From the NCBI RefSeq assembly GCF_017591425.1, contig NW_024464918.1:11034001-11098000 (forward strand): a stretch of DNA of 64,000 nucleotides, given 5' to 3'. Below, piece after piece: positions 11,039 through 22,574 of the stretch. How positions within the stretch are numbered: the first letter of the stretch is position 1; every line of letters starts with the position of its first letter. The position numbers and the translations under genes were made by a program. Origin of the DNA: Ochotona curzoniae. Lineage: Eukaryota > Chordata > Mammalia > Lagomorpha > Ochotonidae. The notes under the pieces are model-generated. The model made no database searches. It saw nothing but the letters and a program-made list of their open reading frames with translations, and was not told the DNA's origin.

Positions 11039-11363
11039 TTTTAAAAAAGATTTATTCATTTTTATTGGAAAAGTGGATAAACAGAGGAGGAGAGACAGAG
11101 AGGAAGATATGTGTGATGGTTCATTCCCCAAGCAGCTGCAACAGCTGGAGCTGAGCCAATCCGAAGACAGGAGCCAGGAGGTTCCTCTGGGTCTCCCACA
11201 CGTGTGTAGGATCCCAAAGGTTTGGGCTATCCTCAACTGCTTTCCCAGGCCACCAGCAGGGAGCTGGATGGGAAGTGGAGCTGCCAGGGTTAGTGCCGGT
11301 GCCTGTATGGGATCCCAGTGCGTTCAGGGCAAGGACTTTAGCCGCTACACTATTGCACTGGGC
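11039..11363 (-). mobile_element. Full-length CSINE, reverse orientation
   Basis: Runs from an A/T-rich tail complement through the GA block and body to the head complement gcactgggcc. It carries the longest open frame of the window (140 codons, 10977-11399), which is simply SINE sequence plus flanks. It appears to have inserted in or next to the tail of the older CSINE on its right. Confidence 0.9.
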
Positions 11364-11365
11364 CT

Positions 11366-11545
11366 TTTTAAGAAAGATTTAATTACTAAAATGGGCTGAT
11401 TCTTCCATCTGCTGGTTTACTTGCTGTGTGGCTGCAATGATTAAGTCTAGTCCAGCTGAAATCCAGGAGCCCTGAAACTTCACCAAGGTCTCCTTCATAT
11501 GTAGCAGAAGCCTAATTACTTGGACCATAATCAATTATTTTCCAG
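11366..11545 (-). mobile_element. Old CSINE fragment, reverse orientation
   Basis: The sequence aagatttaattactaaaat followed by cttccatctgctggttta and later gaaatccaggagcc matches a diverged CSINE tail and body. The head half is missing or too decayed to see. Confidence 0.65.
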
Positions 11546-12154
11546 GAACTGAATAATAAGAAGAGCAACTTAGACTGAAAGTGGCATTCTGATATGTAAT
11601 GTTAATACTTCAAGTGACAGCTTAATGTGCTATGCCACTGTACTGAATTGAGAAAACTAGCTTTTAGCATGAATAATTATAGAGCAAATTATGTAGCATA
11701 TTGTAAGTGCTATAGTCTGTTAACATTATATGTCTCGACATATGCCCATTCACATATATGTAAATATATAGAGATATTTGCATTCGCTATACTCAAAAAA
11801 TTTTTCATAGTCTTTTCAGGAAGTCAGATACTGTGAACTAATAAGTTTATTTTTCTTTTCAAAGTGGGGAAAACATCAATAAATTGTAACAGTACTGTTA
11901 GTTTCTTTTAAAATTTAAATATTAAATATATCTTAATATTCAGGTTAACAAAATGTAGTCAAATGAAATGAAGATATGTGTTCAGATCATCAAGATGATG
12001 AGAAAATACCTGAACAGCATTTTCTCATTTAACTAATTCATTTGTGGACTGAACCTAGCAAAGAGAAGGCTAGAGACTATGGACATAAACATGCTTAATT
12101 TGATCACTGGTTTTCGATAGATTAATTACCAAACACAATATGTTTATTTTAAAA
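11546..12154. other. AT-rich sequence, nothing recognised
   Basis: No gene or repeat family seen. Confidence 0.5.
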
Positions 12155-13095
12155 AAATATTTGCCATGTCCCTGTAATATACTAGACACTGTATTGAGAA
12201 CTGAGAAAATAAGGAGGAAACATTTGTTTTCTGTCTTTAGCGATTCATTGGTTAAAATAGGAAAGAGTGATTAAAAATAGATGGATGACTAATCACACCC
12301 TTTTATTAAGATTCATTCTGCAGTAATTTATTGGATGCTATTTTGGATATAGTCGTTAGTATGAGCTTCCCTGTCATGCTGGAATCAAGTTGAACCCTAA
12401 GTCAGAAAACAAACTGACCACAAGAAGGAGAGGACACAACTAGTGGATGAGAGGAGGGGACATCTTTCTGGGCAGAGCAAATAGTCACAGCTTTTAAGGA
12501 ATTCCTGAGGGGAAATGAGTAGTCGTGAGGCATAGATGGAGAGAGATGAGTACCAAGTTACAAAGGGTTTTGCGGAGTGTAGCCAAAACAAACAAACAAA
12601 CAAAAACAAAAAACGGTATTGGGAGTCCATGAGTTCATGGGAGGGCCTTCATCAGAGCAACAAGTTCTGTGCTTTCAAAGATTTCTTCCATGTGTCAGGG
12701 AGAGAATGGATTGCGGCTAGAGTGAAAAAGGAATGGAAGCTGTCTATTGTAACAGTTCAAAAAAAGAGGTGGTGTTGACTTGTGAAGAGAAGCCAGCACT
12801 GATGATAAAAGAAGAGTTCATTTAAGACAAGTTCGAGGCAAGCTGTTGGGACCCAGTCATGCAGTGGATGTTAGAGGTGTGCAGAGAAGAGGGAATTATG
12901 AAATTCTTGTTTGAGTACCCAGGTGAATTGTGAAACTACACGAAGAACAGAGCTGAGAAGACAGGTTATGTTTTTTTCTCATTTTGGGCTTGTTGAGGTT
13001 GAAGTGGCTCTTTTAAGATGTCTCATCTGTACTTCAGAAGAAATATCTGGGGGAAGACTTGAAAACACACACTCATACTCGTGTCTGAAGCATTA
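12155..13095 (-). mobile_element. Long degraded L2 fragment, reverse orientation
   Basis: The left part has a 'gccatgtccctgtaatatactagacactg' analogue of the L2 3' end. The middle has L2-like purine-rich sequence with gagcaaatagtcacag and gttacaaagggttttg. The right part has 'cccaggtgaattgtgaa' and 'gggcttgttgaggttgaagtgg', matching deeper L2 blocks in the expected order. Several open frames (up to 80 codons) overlap it and are not gene-like. Confidence 0.62.
12585..12614 (+). repeat. (CAAA)n simple repeat
   Basis: Short A-rich tract of four caaa units plus interrupted copies, inside the L2 fragment. Confidence 0.8.
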
Positions 13096-13689
13096 GTGAA
13101 GGACTAAATTGAAACTTACTCAAAGAGCTTTGAGTTTCTTAGAGGATCATAGGACACCTCTTCCATTTCATTTAAGAAATGTGCTTGATTCAGCCCCATC
13201 TGTCTTTTACTATGATATTTAATTCTCTCTCCTCTCTCTCTTTTTTTTTTTTTAGCTTTCAGAGACAGTAATTGTGTTAAAACAATAAAACATTCTCTCA
13301 CAGTATAATAAAAATATAAAATAACTTTTGAGAATATTTATTCTAATAATATATACAAACACTAACACCTGTAGCTATTTATACATGAGTTAAGAAAACG
13401 GAGTGAAACATGTACATCAAATTGTACCAACTAGTCAGGATCAAGCAGGGTCTTAAAATCAGGCCAGCTAGCAACAGATCCTGGTTTTCAACTGGCAAAA
13501 CTTTCTTATTCGGTTCACATATATGAAAAAGCTTTTCACAGATTAACTTAAGGCTGTATTATACTGTTCTGTTGAATCTGAGGTAATCTAAAACATTTGA
13601 TTTCCTAAGCTCTGCCATAAATTAAATTTCTCTTAGCTTCTGTATAAGTAAGAATATTTTTAGGACTTAAATAAAATCATAATGTTTTG
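13096..13689. other. AT-rich sequence with a CT/T tract
   Basis: A polypyrimidine stretch at about 13225-13254 ends in a run of T. Otherwise nothing is recognised. Confidence 0.5.
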
Positions 13690-13782
13690 GAGGTAGGGGT
13701 ACTTTAGATATCAGTCCTAACTGAGGCACAAAGAAATTACATGTCGTCCCCAAAGTCAGACACCTTGCTGCAAGAAGGGGCC
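13690..13782 (-). mobile_element. MIR fragment, reverse orientation
   Basis: The segment cctaactgaggcacaaagaa followed by cccaaagtcagac is the complement-sense MIR core ('gaaactgaggcacagagaggttaag...ccaaggtcacac'). Short and diverged. Confidence 0.55.
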
Positions 13783-14960
13783 ACGCTGCAGACAAGCTTC
13801 CTCACTGGCTTCTGTAGAGCTCTCCTCACTAGCTTGCTGAAGTAATACGCCTGCACAGTGCAAGGCAACTTTTATAATGCACCGTGCATGAGTTGCTTGT
13901 GATTCCCTGTCACGTGATGACTTGCATTTTAGCAACTCTCCGAGAATATTAGCTTTCTTTGTAACCAGTGTTTCCATAAAACATTTTCAGCATTTATATA
14001 GAATAATTAGCCTTTTCTGTCAAGATAGATTTGGAGTTAATTACCACACACTTGTCATGTAGTCATGGTGGGAAAGAAAGTATTAAATGCAGTCTCCTTT
14101 TCAATAAACTCTTCATTATGGTAAGAGAACACATGCAGAGGAACGATATGTAGATTTCCATAAGTTTTCCACACTTTGGTATAGACTGAAGTAATGTGGC
14201 AGATTAGACTGGTAAGGTTAAGACACACTGATGATGGCATGTAGGAAAGAGATACTGGATCTGAAATGAGTTCCTAAAATATCAGTTTTGGATAAAAGGG
14301 AAAGCGGATGTTGCTTAGTTTTGAAGGGTTAATGTTTCAGAATTTTATTAGTATTGAAAATCTTGTTTCAGCAGGTGATATATCTGCCTGGCACATTTAA
14401 ATGATTCTCTGTTGTTTAAATACCAAGCAGATGTGTCTGCCTAGCTAAAATACCTCAGCTCACTTAACAAATACCTTGAATGACAACAGCTACCTAATGT
14501 GTTACCAAATCTAAAGTGAAATGTCAGAAATTTTTGATTGTCTTGTGTGATTAGGCCTCTCTCTTGCCGTTAAATGTTGTCAGTATGTGTTGGATCTCAG
14601 CCTGGCCAGGTTTTTGAAGCTAGTTTTCCGGCGAGGCTCTACCTTCTTGCAGAAGTCAGACTACATATTTCTTTTTTTTTTTTTCCTGATTGTAGAAAGA
14701 CAATAGGTTATAAAGGAAAGCATGTTAATGTAAACATACAGGATTTAATTTTTGGCTAAATCAGTAATATGCTATGTGACAGGAGCACAGCTCTTAGCAT
14801 ATTGTCACTTTGTAAGATTAGAAGTTATATAAATATCCCTTACGAATCTGCTTATCTGAGGATTCATGACTATATATATGCTGTTAAGTTTCTTTGGGTC
14901 TTCATAACTATACAGTTTTAGCTGCTTAATTAAACAAACAGGAGGAGGCCTAATATATAT
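13783..14960. other. Unique-looking sequence, nothing recognised
   Basis: No gene or repeat family seen. A 73-codon minus-strand open frame (13756-13977) overlaps the MIR edge and has no identifiable domain. Confidence 0.5.
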
Positions 14961-14990
14961 TTGAGAATTTTTCTTGTTTTTCTTTTCAGA

Positions 14991-15156
14991 ATTTGATTTC
15001 TCATTCTTTGGTATAAGAAATGGTTCCCTAGCAACAGTTCAGCGTATCTATGAGTTGCAGACAATTTTAGATAATGGAGCAGATACACATACACAAAGCT
15101 TAACATTCAAAGCAATATTGAAACACAATTTACTGACATTTAAACAGTTCTTATAG
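14991..15156 (+). other. Exon-like open stretch after a splice-acceptor-like tract (doubtful)
   Basis: A pyrimidine-rich tract ending ttttcttttcag at 14979-14990 would make a strong 3' splice site. It is followed by an open frame of about 55 codons to a stop at 15156, with inferred peptide containing NGSLATVQRIYELQTILDNG. There is no obvious downstream donor, and the following sequence is L1-like 3' UTR, so this may be old repeat sequence rather than an exon. I do not recognise the peptide. Confidence 0.2.
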
Positions 15157-15212
15157 TGACATCAGTGGAAATGAGGATAAAAACAGGAGATCATCCAATG
15201 TAGCTGAGAGAT

Positions 15213-15241
15213 TATGTATGTATGTATGTATGTGTGTATGT
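15213..15241 (+). repeat. (TATG)n microsatellite
   Basis: About seven tatg/tgtg units in a row at the edge of the L1-like region. Confidence 0.85.
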
Positions 15242-15490
15242 GAAGATCAGTAAAAAACCTGGCCAGAAAAAGGAAGTACTTGTGCTGTGGATGCTATATA
15301 TACAAGGATATTGAAATTTCTGAAATGGTGATGGTGTGGTGATTGTACGTGATAAGATTTTATGGAACCATACACATAAACAAGTATACTTAACAAGCAC
15401 ATGTGAAATTGATGAACTTTAAGTGAGGTGAGTAGTGAATAATGTTTATGAATGTCAGTTGTTTCTGGTTTTCAAAATAGTTGTGTGTTT
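15242..15490 (+). mobile_element. L1ME-type 3' UTR fragment (probable)
   Basis: Blocks 'gatggtgtggtgattgtacgtga' near 15330, 'cacatgtgaaattgatgaactttaagtgaggt' near 15400 and 'aatgtcagttgtttctggttttcaaaatagttgtg' near 15451-15485 follow the order of an old L1 3' UTR ('gtaaaactggtgaaatctgaataagg...caatgtcaatttcctggttttgata'). High divergence limits confidence. Confidence 0.45.
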
Positions 15491-15491
15491 A

Positions 15492-15680
15492 CTTTTTATT
15501 AATGTTTTGATTTGAAAAACAGGGATAGAGGGTGAGAGAGAGAAAAGCAGGGTTCTCTCATCCAGTGTGACGTTAGTGTGTCAGCTTGAGTCCTCAGCCT
15601 TCTACTTCCAAAGCAACTACCTGCTAATGCGTCTGGGAGACAGCACACAAGTTCTCTAATTCTTGCCTTATGACCGTGAA
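15492..15680. mobile_element. Scrambled old CSINE: inverted tail next to forward body
   Basis: The left portion (15505-15570) resembles a CSINE tail and GA block in reverse orientation. The right portion (15598-15670) resembles the forward body of an older CSINE subfamily ('ctgctaatgcgtctgggagacagcac'). Opposite orientations in one short unit suggest inversion or two overlapping insertions. Confidence 0.55.
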
Positions 15681-16575
15681 CATGGGGCATCTAGCTAGAT
15701 TGCCAGACTTCTGATTTCTGTCAGGCCTAGAACTGGGTATTGCATGCATTTGGAGAGTAGAACCAAGAATGTAAGATTCTCTCTCTCTCTGTTTGCAAAC
15801 ATTTTAAATTTTTTAAAAATATAACTCAAATACCAGATAGAATAGTTTAGATTCCAAATTACCTTCAAACACTTGACTAAAATTAACTTAATTACACTAA
15901 CTCCTAAATCCTTTTCACTCATTTTGAAAAACAGGTCTCATAGAAGAGCTACTGTAGAAATTACATAGAACATTATATGTGACTCTCCCCCGCTCCAGGA
16001 ATGTGTTTGGCACATTATAAAATCATTTTTAAATGAGTGAGGAAGTATAATGCTTTGAAAGGAACAAACTGGAGAACCAGAATAAACCTCGCCGTGAAGT
16101 GGTAAACCCTATGCTACTATGCTCTAATAGGAATTAAGAGGAAAGAGTACAATTAGATCAGAAAAAGGGAGGGTGGAGGAGGCTTGATTTAGTAAATAGT
16201 ATGTGTTCTTGGAAATAAAACATTTCAGTTGGTTATCTAAATTGCTGACAACCTATTCTGTAAAGATATCATTTATAAAATACCTGGTTTTATTTTTAAA
16301 GTCACTGTACCCTGAAACATATTATATAAATTCTTGAAGTGAATCCAAATGTCTCTTTGTCTCCCCTGACCCTGCTCCTGTAAAAATTATGCAAAGCAGA
16401 AAATAAAGCTGGTTTTGGCCATGGGAAAGAGACTGGAGTCATAATATACCAGATGTGCTTCTGGTCCTGAGTTTTGAAGTTTAGACTACGGTATTTCCCA
16501 GTATAAACATACAAAACATGAATGGCCAAATGGGTTGTATTACAAGTGCACAAACAGAAATAATTTTTCATTTTT
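15681..16575. other. Unique-looking sequence with one short MIR/L2-like end
   Basis: A (TC)n tract lies at 15778-15790. The stretch around 15998-16050 (gtgtttggcacattataaaa then atgagtga) resembles the common 'gcctggcacatagtaggtgctcaataaatg' end of MIR or L2, too short to be sure. Otherwise nothing recognised. Confidence 0.4.
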
Positions 16576-16943
16576 AAGTTCTTTGGGCTGCTCCCTGCGT
16601 GATAGCATAATGGTTAAGGTCTTCTCCTTGAACGCGCAGGGATCCCTTATTGATGCCAGTTCTAATCCTGGCAGTTCCACTTCCCATCTAGCTCCCTGCT
16701 AGTGGCCTGGGAAAGCAGTCGAGGACGGCCCAAAGCCTTGGGACCTACACCCACGTGGGAGACCTGGAAAGAAGTTCTTGGCTCCTGGCTTCAGATTGGT
16801 GCAGCACTGGTTGTTGTGCTCACTTGGGGAGTGAATCATTGCATTGTCGGAAGATCTTCCTCTCTGTCTCTCCTCCTCTCTGTCTATCTGCCTTTCCAAT
16901 AAAATAAATAAATCTTTTTTTAAAAAAGAAAGTTCTTTGGGCT
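16576..16943 (+). mobile_element. Full-length CSINE with perfect 14-bp target duplication
   Basis: The element spans about 16590-16929. The B box ggttctaatcc is altered to agttctaatcc, and the tail is aataaataaatctttttttaaa. Perfect repeats aagttctttgggct flank it at 16576-16589 and 16930-16943. Confidence 0.92.
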
Positions 16944-17344
16944 AACCTCTACAATCAAGAAATGTAAACAAAAATTTCTAAAAATCTTTTGAAATGGAAA
17001 ACTCAGCTGTACAATTCTGGTGGAAATAGAATAGCACTCACATGTTCTTGAGATAGTCAAATGATAACTGAAAATGGAAATTCAATTAACACTATCACTC
17101 AGGTGTTAGTGCTGCTTTGGACTTGGAAGCTTTCCATGGGAAGTGTCATCACACAAGACTAATTTTCAGGTGTTCGAATTTGTAGGAAGTGAGTTTTGGC
17201 GAAATGTTTTGATTGTATTTCTAGGCTCTTGGAAATGAACATTTTTCCTTTCAGCTTTATTTTCAGTGCACAGTTAAATTTGACTTTTAGTGTTTTTATT
17301 GAATGTCCTTGGTGTTAGTAATGTTTCAGGGTTGTAGATTTTTA
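16944..17344. other. AT-rich sequence, nothing recognised
   Basis: No gene or repeat family seen. Confidence 0.5.
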
Positions 17345-17645
17345 CTTTTTAATTTTTATTTAATTTGATAATCAAAGATAGTGAGAGAGATGAGGGAAGA
17401 AAGGGAGAGAGAGAGAAAGAGAGAGAGAGAGAAGGAGAGAATAAGCTAACCACTCATTTATTCTTCAGATACCTGCAAGAGGTAGGGTTGGACCAGGATG
17501 AAACCAGGAGCCCAGAACACTTTGTGAATACAGCTGGACAAATACTTGAGGCCTTGCTTGCTACTTCCCAATGTAAGCATTAGGAATTACAAGCAGAGGT
17601 GAAATAGCTGGCCACTGCAACATGGGCGGCAAGCATCCTGAATGA
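17345..17645 (-). mobile_element. Old CSINE, reverse orientation, with expanded GA tract
   Basis: The tail complement (tttttatttaatttgataatc) is followed by an enlarged (GA)n block at 17378-17442, then weak body matches. The normally short GA block of the SINE seems to have seeded a microsatellite. The head is decayed. Confidence 0.6.
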
Positions 17646-18439
17646 AGACTTATGCATTTGTGCCAAAATCCATCCCTTTGTATGATTAAAAATAATACTC
17701 CCGTTTTCTCAGCATTGGTTTTTTCCTCTCTGGAACATTATATGCGTATGGGTGAATCATGTTTTGAAGGGCTAATATCCCATAAAGAGACACAGAAACT
17801 GAATTTAGACATATATATATATAATGTTATGTATCTATATTCTCTCTATATAGAAGGACACTAAAAACATAATATTTTCAGATGGCAATTCTCAAAATTT
17901 ATTTTTTGAAGTTTTCTTATCTAAAAAACTAAGCACCGTGGAGCATGCACTGATGTCCTACATTTATTGGTCAGAATAAAAGCAATAGTGCCTCAGATCT
18001 CTAAATAGCGATAATGATACACAGGTTTTGGTAAAGCATATCGAATGGCTGAATTCTGTTTATTAAATATTGAAAGTAAATTATTTAGGTCATAATCCAA
18101 ATTATGAATTTCATTGTTCAGAGATTCAGATCTCCCAGTAGATCTTCATGGACCCTCATTCATACGTAAAGGTAGTTCCACAACAGGTCTGCCTTATCTT
18201 GCTTTATGTTTTATAGAATATAGCTGAGGTGGGATTTCACACCGAACATTGTTTGAAGTTTGAACACTAATGGTGGTATGATTCTCACTTTGAATAGATT
18301 TGTATTCATTTAAATCATCTTCCAGTCAGGATTTGCAGCAGTTCTATAATGGTTAAAGTTGTAAATTTAAGGGGATAGCACAGCCATGCAGTACATCCCA
18401 GATATACTTGAGGGGTCTAATACAGGCCTTAAAGGTCAT
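17646..18439. other. AT-rich sequence, nothing recognised
   Basis: A short (TA)n tract lies at 17812-17822. No gene or repeat family is recognised. Confidence 0.5.
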
Positions 18440-18670
18440 GGAGGGTTCTGAGCCATAAATTAACTCCATGTGGAGGATACTGCAACAGAGGTTTCATGGT
18501 TTAGTATCTGGACTTAGAAGGCTTGTTAAAGATTAGACTATTGGACTCATCTACTTATTCTCAGAGTTTCTGACTAATACTCAAGGCCTAAGAATAACAT
18601 TCCTAACAAGATCCCAAGTAGGACTGATGTTGGTAGCCTAGAGACAATACGTTGAAAACTGCAGTGCAAG
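18440..18670 (-). mobile_element. MER5-type hAT-Charlie non-autonomous DNA transposon (probable)
   Basis: The block 'ttctcagagtttctgactaat', then 'gaataacattcctaacaagatcccaagtaggactgatgttgg', then 'gaaaactgcagtg' follows the reverse MER5 order ('agtttctgattcagtagg...gcatttctaacaagttcccaggtgatgctgatgctg...gagaaccactg'). Terminal inverted repeats are too decayed to place. Confidence 0.6.
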
Positions 18671-19676
18671 CTATTTTTATGTATACTTTCCCGTTCTGAC
18701 ATAAAGTTCACAAACTGAAAGTGACTTACCAGAAACTAACTGGTACTAAACTAAAACTAATATATACATTATGAAAAGGACACTAGGTTCAAATTGATCC
18801 TACCAGAATTAAGCACTTATCTGGGTAAATTCAACGCAAGCCTTCTCCTTTTTGAATTTTGCAAGCAGAATCAAACAGTTTAATAAGCAGAATTTGGAAA
18901 TGCTATTGGCCCTGACAGTTTTTCAGAATATAAACAGCAGACTCTTACAGTTTTCACTCATGAATATTGATTTGTGTCAGAAACTTCAGAAGGTCAAGCA
19001 AGCTGTCACTGAATGCATTCTTAAACTGAATACTGATGAATGCCTTTAAAGGAGCAGAAGTAATTCTAACATCGAAAATTGTCCACTTTAATGTTCTTTA
19101 TGTTCACCAAGCAGGTCTTGCATTAAATATGGTGACAGAACCCTAATCCAATAAGGGAATTGAGATAATTTTTTTTCTGTAGTATTAAAACTAAATAGCA
19201 AAGTTTTATTTGTGAAAGCGTTCTGATCAAGAGAGAACTGTGTCAGAAAGTATGAATATGGAAAAGTGATGATTACGTTTGATTTTTTTCCTGAAAATAA
19301 TTGAAATATGACTTAAATATATAATAAATCTAAACATATTTCTGATAATATAGATAAGTTCTTGACTATATTTCAGTGAGCTTGGACTTCAGTGTATCTG
19401 AGTTCTACAAAATTGCAATGGCCTCAGTTATTTTTCAGTTCAAAGGGTTGTTTTAAAAATTCACTTGTAATCAAAATGTAAAGCAATCTAGACACAAAGT
19501 GCTCATTTTTTTGAGTTTTTCTTACAAATTTAAAATATGATTCTTTGAATGTTCCAGTTAAGGTTTAAACAGAACAATGCAACTTGGAGAAGTATTTGAA
19601 ACAATTGAGAAATGGCCTAACCTGGCTATCAGATTTAATTCTTTCTAAAGGATTGTCTTTAAAGAAATTGATTGGA
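18671..19676. other. AT-rich sequence, nothing recognised
   Basis: A 65-codon open frame (18852-19049) lacks any recognisable motif. No repeat family is seen. Confidence 0.5.
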
Positions 19677-19971
19677 TTTTTAAAAGATTTGCTTATTTAT
19701 TTATTTGAAAGACAGAGTTACAGATAAAGGTGGAGATAGAGACTCATCGATCTTACATCTGCTGGATTGCTCACTCCCTTCAAGGCTGCAAAAGCTGGAC
19801 CAAGCTGACGTGGGTAGCTTCTGCCAGGTGTCATAACCTCATGGATTGCAGGGACCCAAGCACTTGGAATACCTTTTGTTGCTTTTCCCAGGCCATTAGT
19901 AGGGAGCAGCTAGGACTCCAATGAGCATCCCAAAAGGAAGGTAGCAGCTTAAGCTGCATGACACCGGCCCT
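19677..19971 (-). mobile_element. Old CSINE, reverse orientation
   Basis: Clear tail complement (agatttgcttatttatttatttgaaag), with a GA block, a body including gggacccaagcacttgg and ttttcccaggcc, and a head complement ending gacaccggccc. The cccatatggg segment is degraded. Confidence 0.85.
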
Positions 19972-20204
19972 GAGAAAGTGATGTTTTAAGTATTTAATAT
20001 AATCTGTTTTTTAAATGCTAAAAAAAAAATCAAATAAGGTTGGACTCAAATGTACATTTCAGGACCTTTGAAATTTCTTCTCCCCCCCCTTACATGTAAC
20101 TTCAAATTGAACATATGGGTTTACCTAAAATGAGAAGGCTACCAAACATAGAAACAATCTTACTTATGTTGTTTGTGATAACCAGGGAATTCATTAAAAC
20201 TTAA

Positions 20205-20640
20205 TGATTGTCTGGGACTCTCTTGTTCAGGTTGTTATAACTGAAAGCTGCAGACCAACTAATGCATAAGGTACAGAAGTTTATTTGGCTCATGATTCTG
20301 AGGGCTCAGTTCTCCAGGAATGAGAGGCTGTATCCAGTAAAGTCATTCATGCTGATGGGGCTCTTTGCATTGCTTCAAGGTGACACAAGGCATCCATGAT
20401 GAGACAGAAGCTGCTGGCTCAGGTCTCTGCTCATCCTCTTAGGAAGCCCTACATCCCATGGCTGCAGAGTCCCGTCCTCGGGGCTTCAGTTTAACCTTAA
20501 TCACTTTGCAAGTGCTCCATTTCCAAACACTGTCATTGAATTAAGTGTTCATCCTCTTAATCTCTTTCAGTGGGGATGAAATTTCAACAAGGGTCTTGGT
20601 CGTTTTCAAAGCCATTAATAAAAAGAAACCCTGTGATGAG
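20205..20640 (-). mobile_element. MaLR LTR (MST/MLT1-type), reverse orientation
   Basis: The left side reads ttcaggttgttataactg and later gaagtttatttggctcatgattctg, the complement of the MaLR LTR 3' half. The right side has 'ttcagtggggatgaaatttcaacaaggg', the complement of the LTR start. About 430 bp is the expected LTR length. No internal retroviral sequence adjoins it, so it is a solitary LTR. Confidence 0.62.
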
Positions 20641-20759
20641 TGTATAACTAAAGCTCTTGGTATTACCATATTGTAACCCCAGTTTGTGAAAAAGTGAGAG
20701 CTATTCTTTATGGAATAGGGATGATTTATTTAATGATTCATTTGTTTAAGAACCAAAAT

Positions 20760-21060
20760 ATATATTGTGTGGGCTCTGTATTATTACTGCTGTCTAAAAT
20801 TGGGGGTATAATATTAAGAAGGACAGCCATGATCTGTACCCTAATGAATTTATAACTTGGGGAGAGTAGAGGGGAAACTGCAGCCAATAAACAAATACAA
20901 GCCACATAAATTAGTAATAAATGCTATAACAGAAAACAATGCAGCAACAGGCATGGATAAAAATGGAGGGGTGTTAATCTAAAAAATTGCGACTAAGACT
21001 GCTTTGGAAAAGTGGCCCATAATGCAAAAAAGAAAGATAATAGGCAAGCAGAAAAGACTA
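20760..21060 (-). mobile_element. L2 fragment, reverse orientation
   Basis: Contains 'tgatctgtaccctaatgaatttataacttggggag', 'gcagccaataaacaaatacaag' and 'agtaataaatgctata', the L2 block normally reading 'ccctgccctcatggagcttacattctag...acaataaacaaataaat...ataagtgctatga'. Confidence 0.6.
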
Positions 21061-21429
21061 TAGTTCTTCAGGCTATGCTTCATCATCTTAATTTTCAAAA
21101 TTAGTTTTTGAAATTTTCTTAATTTTTCCCTCATAAGCTCTGAATTAGCTTGATTTTAGCCATGCTGCCCTTTTTTAAAAAAAAATTACAGAAAGCCAGA
21201 GGCACAGTTTTCCACTAATACAAGTGTTTTCCCACTTGAAACACCCTTGGTTTGAGTGGCTTGTTTGGGGCAGGAAGCTTTGTTCGCTTGCTCTTCTAAC
21301 ACCGCAGGGGAACAAGTGCATAGGCAGGTAGCTGATGGCTGACCTTTCTAAGGCTCTACTGCTTCTTCTTTGTCCCAAACATAACTCCCATTAATTTTCT
21401 TTTTTCAGATTCTTTTTTTTTTCTGTGCA

Positions 21430-21660
21430 GTGAGGTTTTTATTTATTTTTAGATGTTATAATTCAAAATGCATAACATTACTATGTGAGCATTTTTTAAA
21501 GGCCATAATGAAAGAAGTGGATGTAAAATCCCCCCTTTCCACTCATTAGAGACAACTATTAATATTTTATACTACTCCCTGAAATTTATAATATTCATAT
21601 GTTCAAGTTTATGCTAAATCTTATTCACTCCTGTGTATATATTCTAGCTATTTTCTTGAA
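21430..21660 (-). mobile_element. Possible old L1 3' UTR piece
   Basis: Sequence around 21526-21600 (tgtaaaatccccccttt, gacaactattaatatttta, then tccctgaaatttataatattcat) resembles an L1M 3' UTR segment of the form 'ccacccagaggtaaccactattaacagtt...ttccagacattttctatgcata'. Weak match. Confidence 0.3.
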
Positions 21661-22110
21661 TTAGAATGCACTAGGTTGCATGAGTCATATTATTTTGCAG
21701 CAAAATCAACCACAGCATACATAGAGAAATCTAAAAATTAATTATTTCTTACTCATGTTGTCAGCTGTGATAAAATTTTCAACATGTTGTGATCACCTGA
21801 TGTATCAAAGTCTTCTCTTTATGAATCCCAAGATCCAATGAGAGTTGGTGACTATCTACAATATATAGTTCTGCCCAGTATTTTAAAGGAAGATAACCAG
21901 AAGCAAATTACCGAACTATCATTCAGGCTTCCATCCAAATGCAGCAAGGGTAACATCCTCTCACCTTACATTTGACAAGTTACATGACTGATCCCTTTAT
22001 CAGTGAGACAGGGAATTAAACTCTCCCAAAAAGGAAGCCTGAAAAGACTGCAGAAGGAGAAAACAGCTGTGACCAAGTCATTCAGTCTGCCACACTAGTA
22101 AATGTTTGCC
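21661..22110. mobile_element. Possible ancient repeat, family not assigned
   Basis: The end of this stretch (agacagggaattaaactctccc near 22008, then gctgtgaccaagtcattcagtctgccaca near 22068-22096) resembles a mammalian repeat terminus of the form 'ggggcagggaagtatactctccc...aatctaccaca'. I cannot name the family. Confidence 0.35.
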
Positions 22111-22574
22111 CAGCAGTCATTAATTTTTGCTGTGTTTGATACCATTGTTGCAGCATTGTTACACATATCCATGTATGGGTCATTTCCAAAATTATTGCAT
22201 TTTATGTTAGTGGCCCTTATCCAAATGCTCAGAACAATATATCTATCTGATTTTAGATTTTATTTTATTTTGTAATACTGGCCTGTATTATAATGAGACG
22301 TATAGGAATGAGACCCAATCATAAACATAAAGTTCATTTGTTTCCTAATAGGCTGAAGGTAATTTGATGCAGATGCGGAATCTTTTACCTGTGGCATCAT
22401 GTATGTGCTCAAAAAGGTTTGAGTTTTGAGCATTTTTTTTTACATTATCTGATTATGATTGATCAAGCGCCAACAAAGATTGGTATTATGAAAAATGTAG
22501 GACAATGAAAGACCATTTTTTACTTGAAACTTAGCGTTCATAATTCTTTTTTTTTTCTTAACCTTTTCACATTC
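22111..22574. other. AT-rich sequence, nothing recognised
   Basis: No gene or repeat family seen. Confidence 0.5.

Noticed and set aside
10977..11399. 140-codon open frame, the longest in the window
   Set aside because: It lies almost wholly in a reverse CSINE; the same peptide-like phrases (GLPHVCRIPKVWAILNCFPR type) recur in every CSINE copy and reflect SINE sequence, not a gene.
13756..13977. 73-codon minus-strand open frame with a glutamate/serine-rich stretch
   Set aside because: It overlaps a MIR fragment and shows no recognisable protein family.
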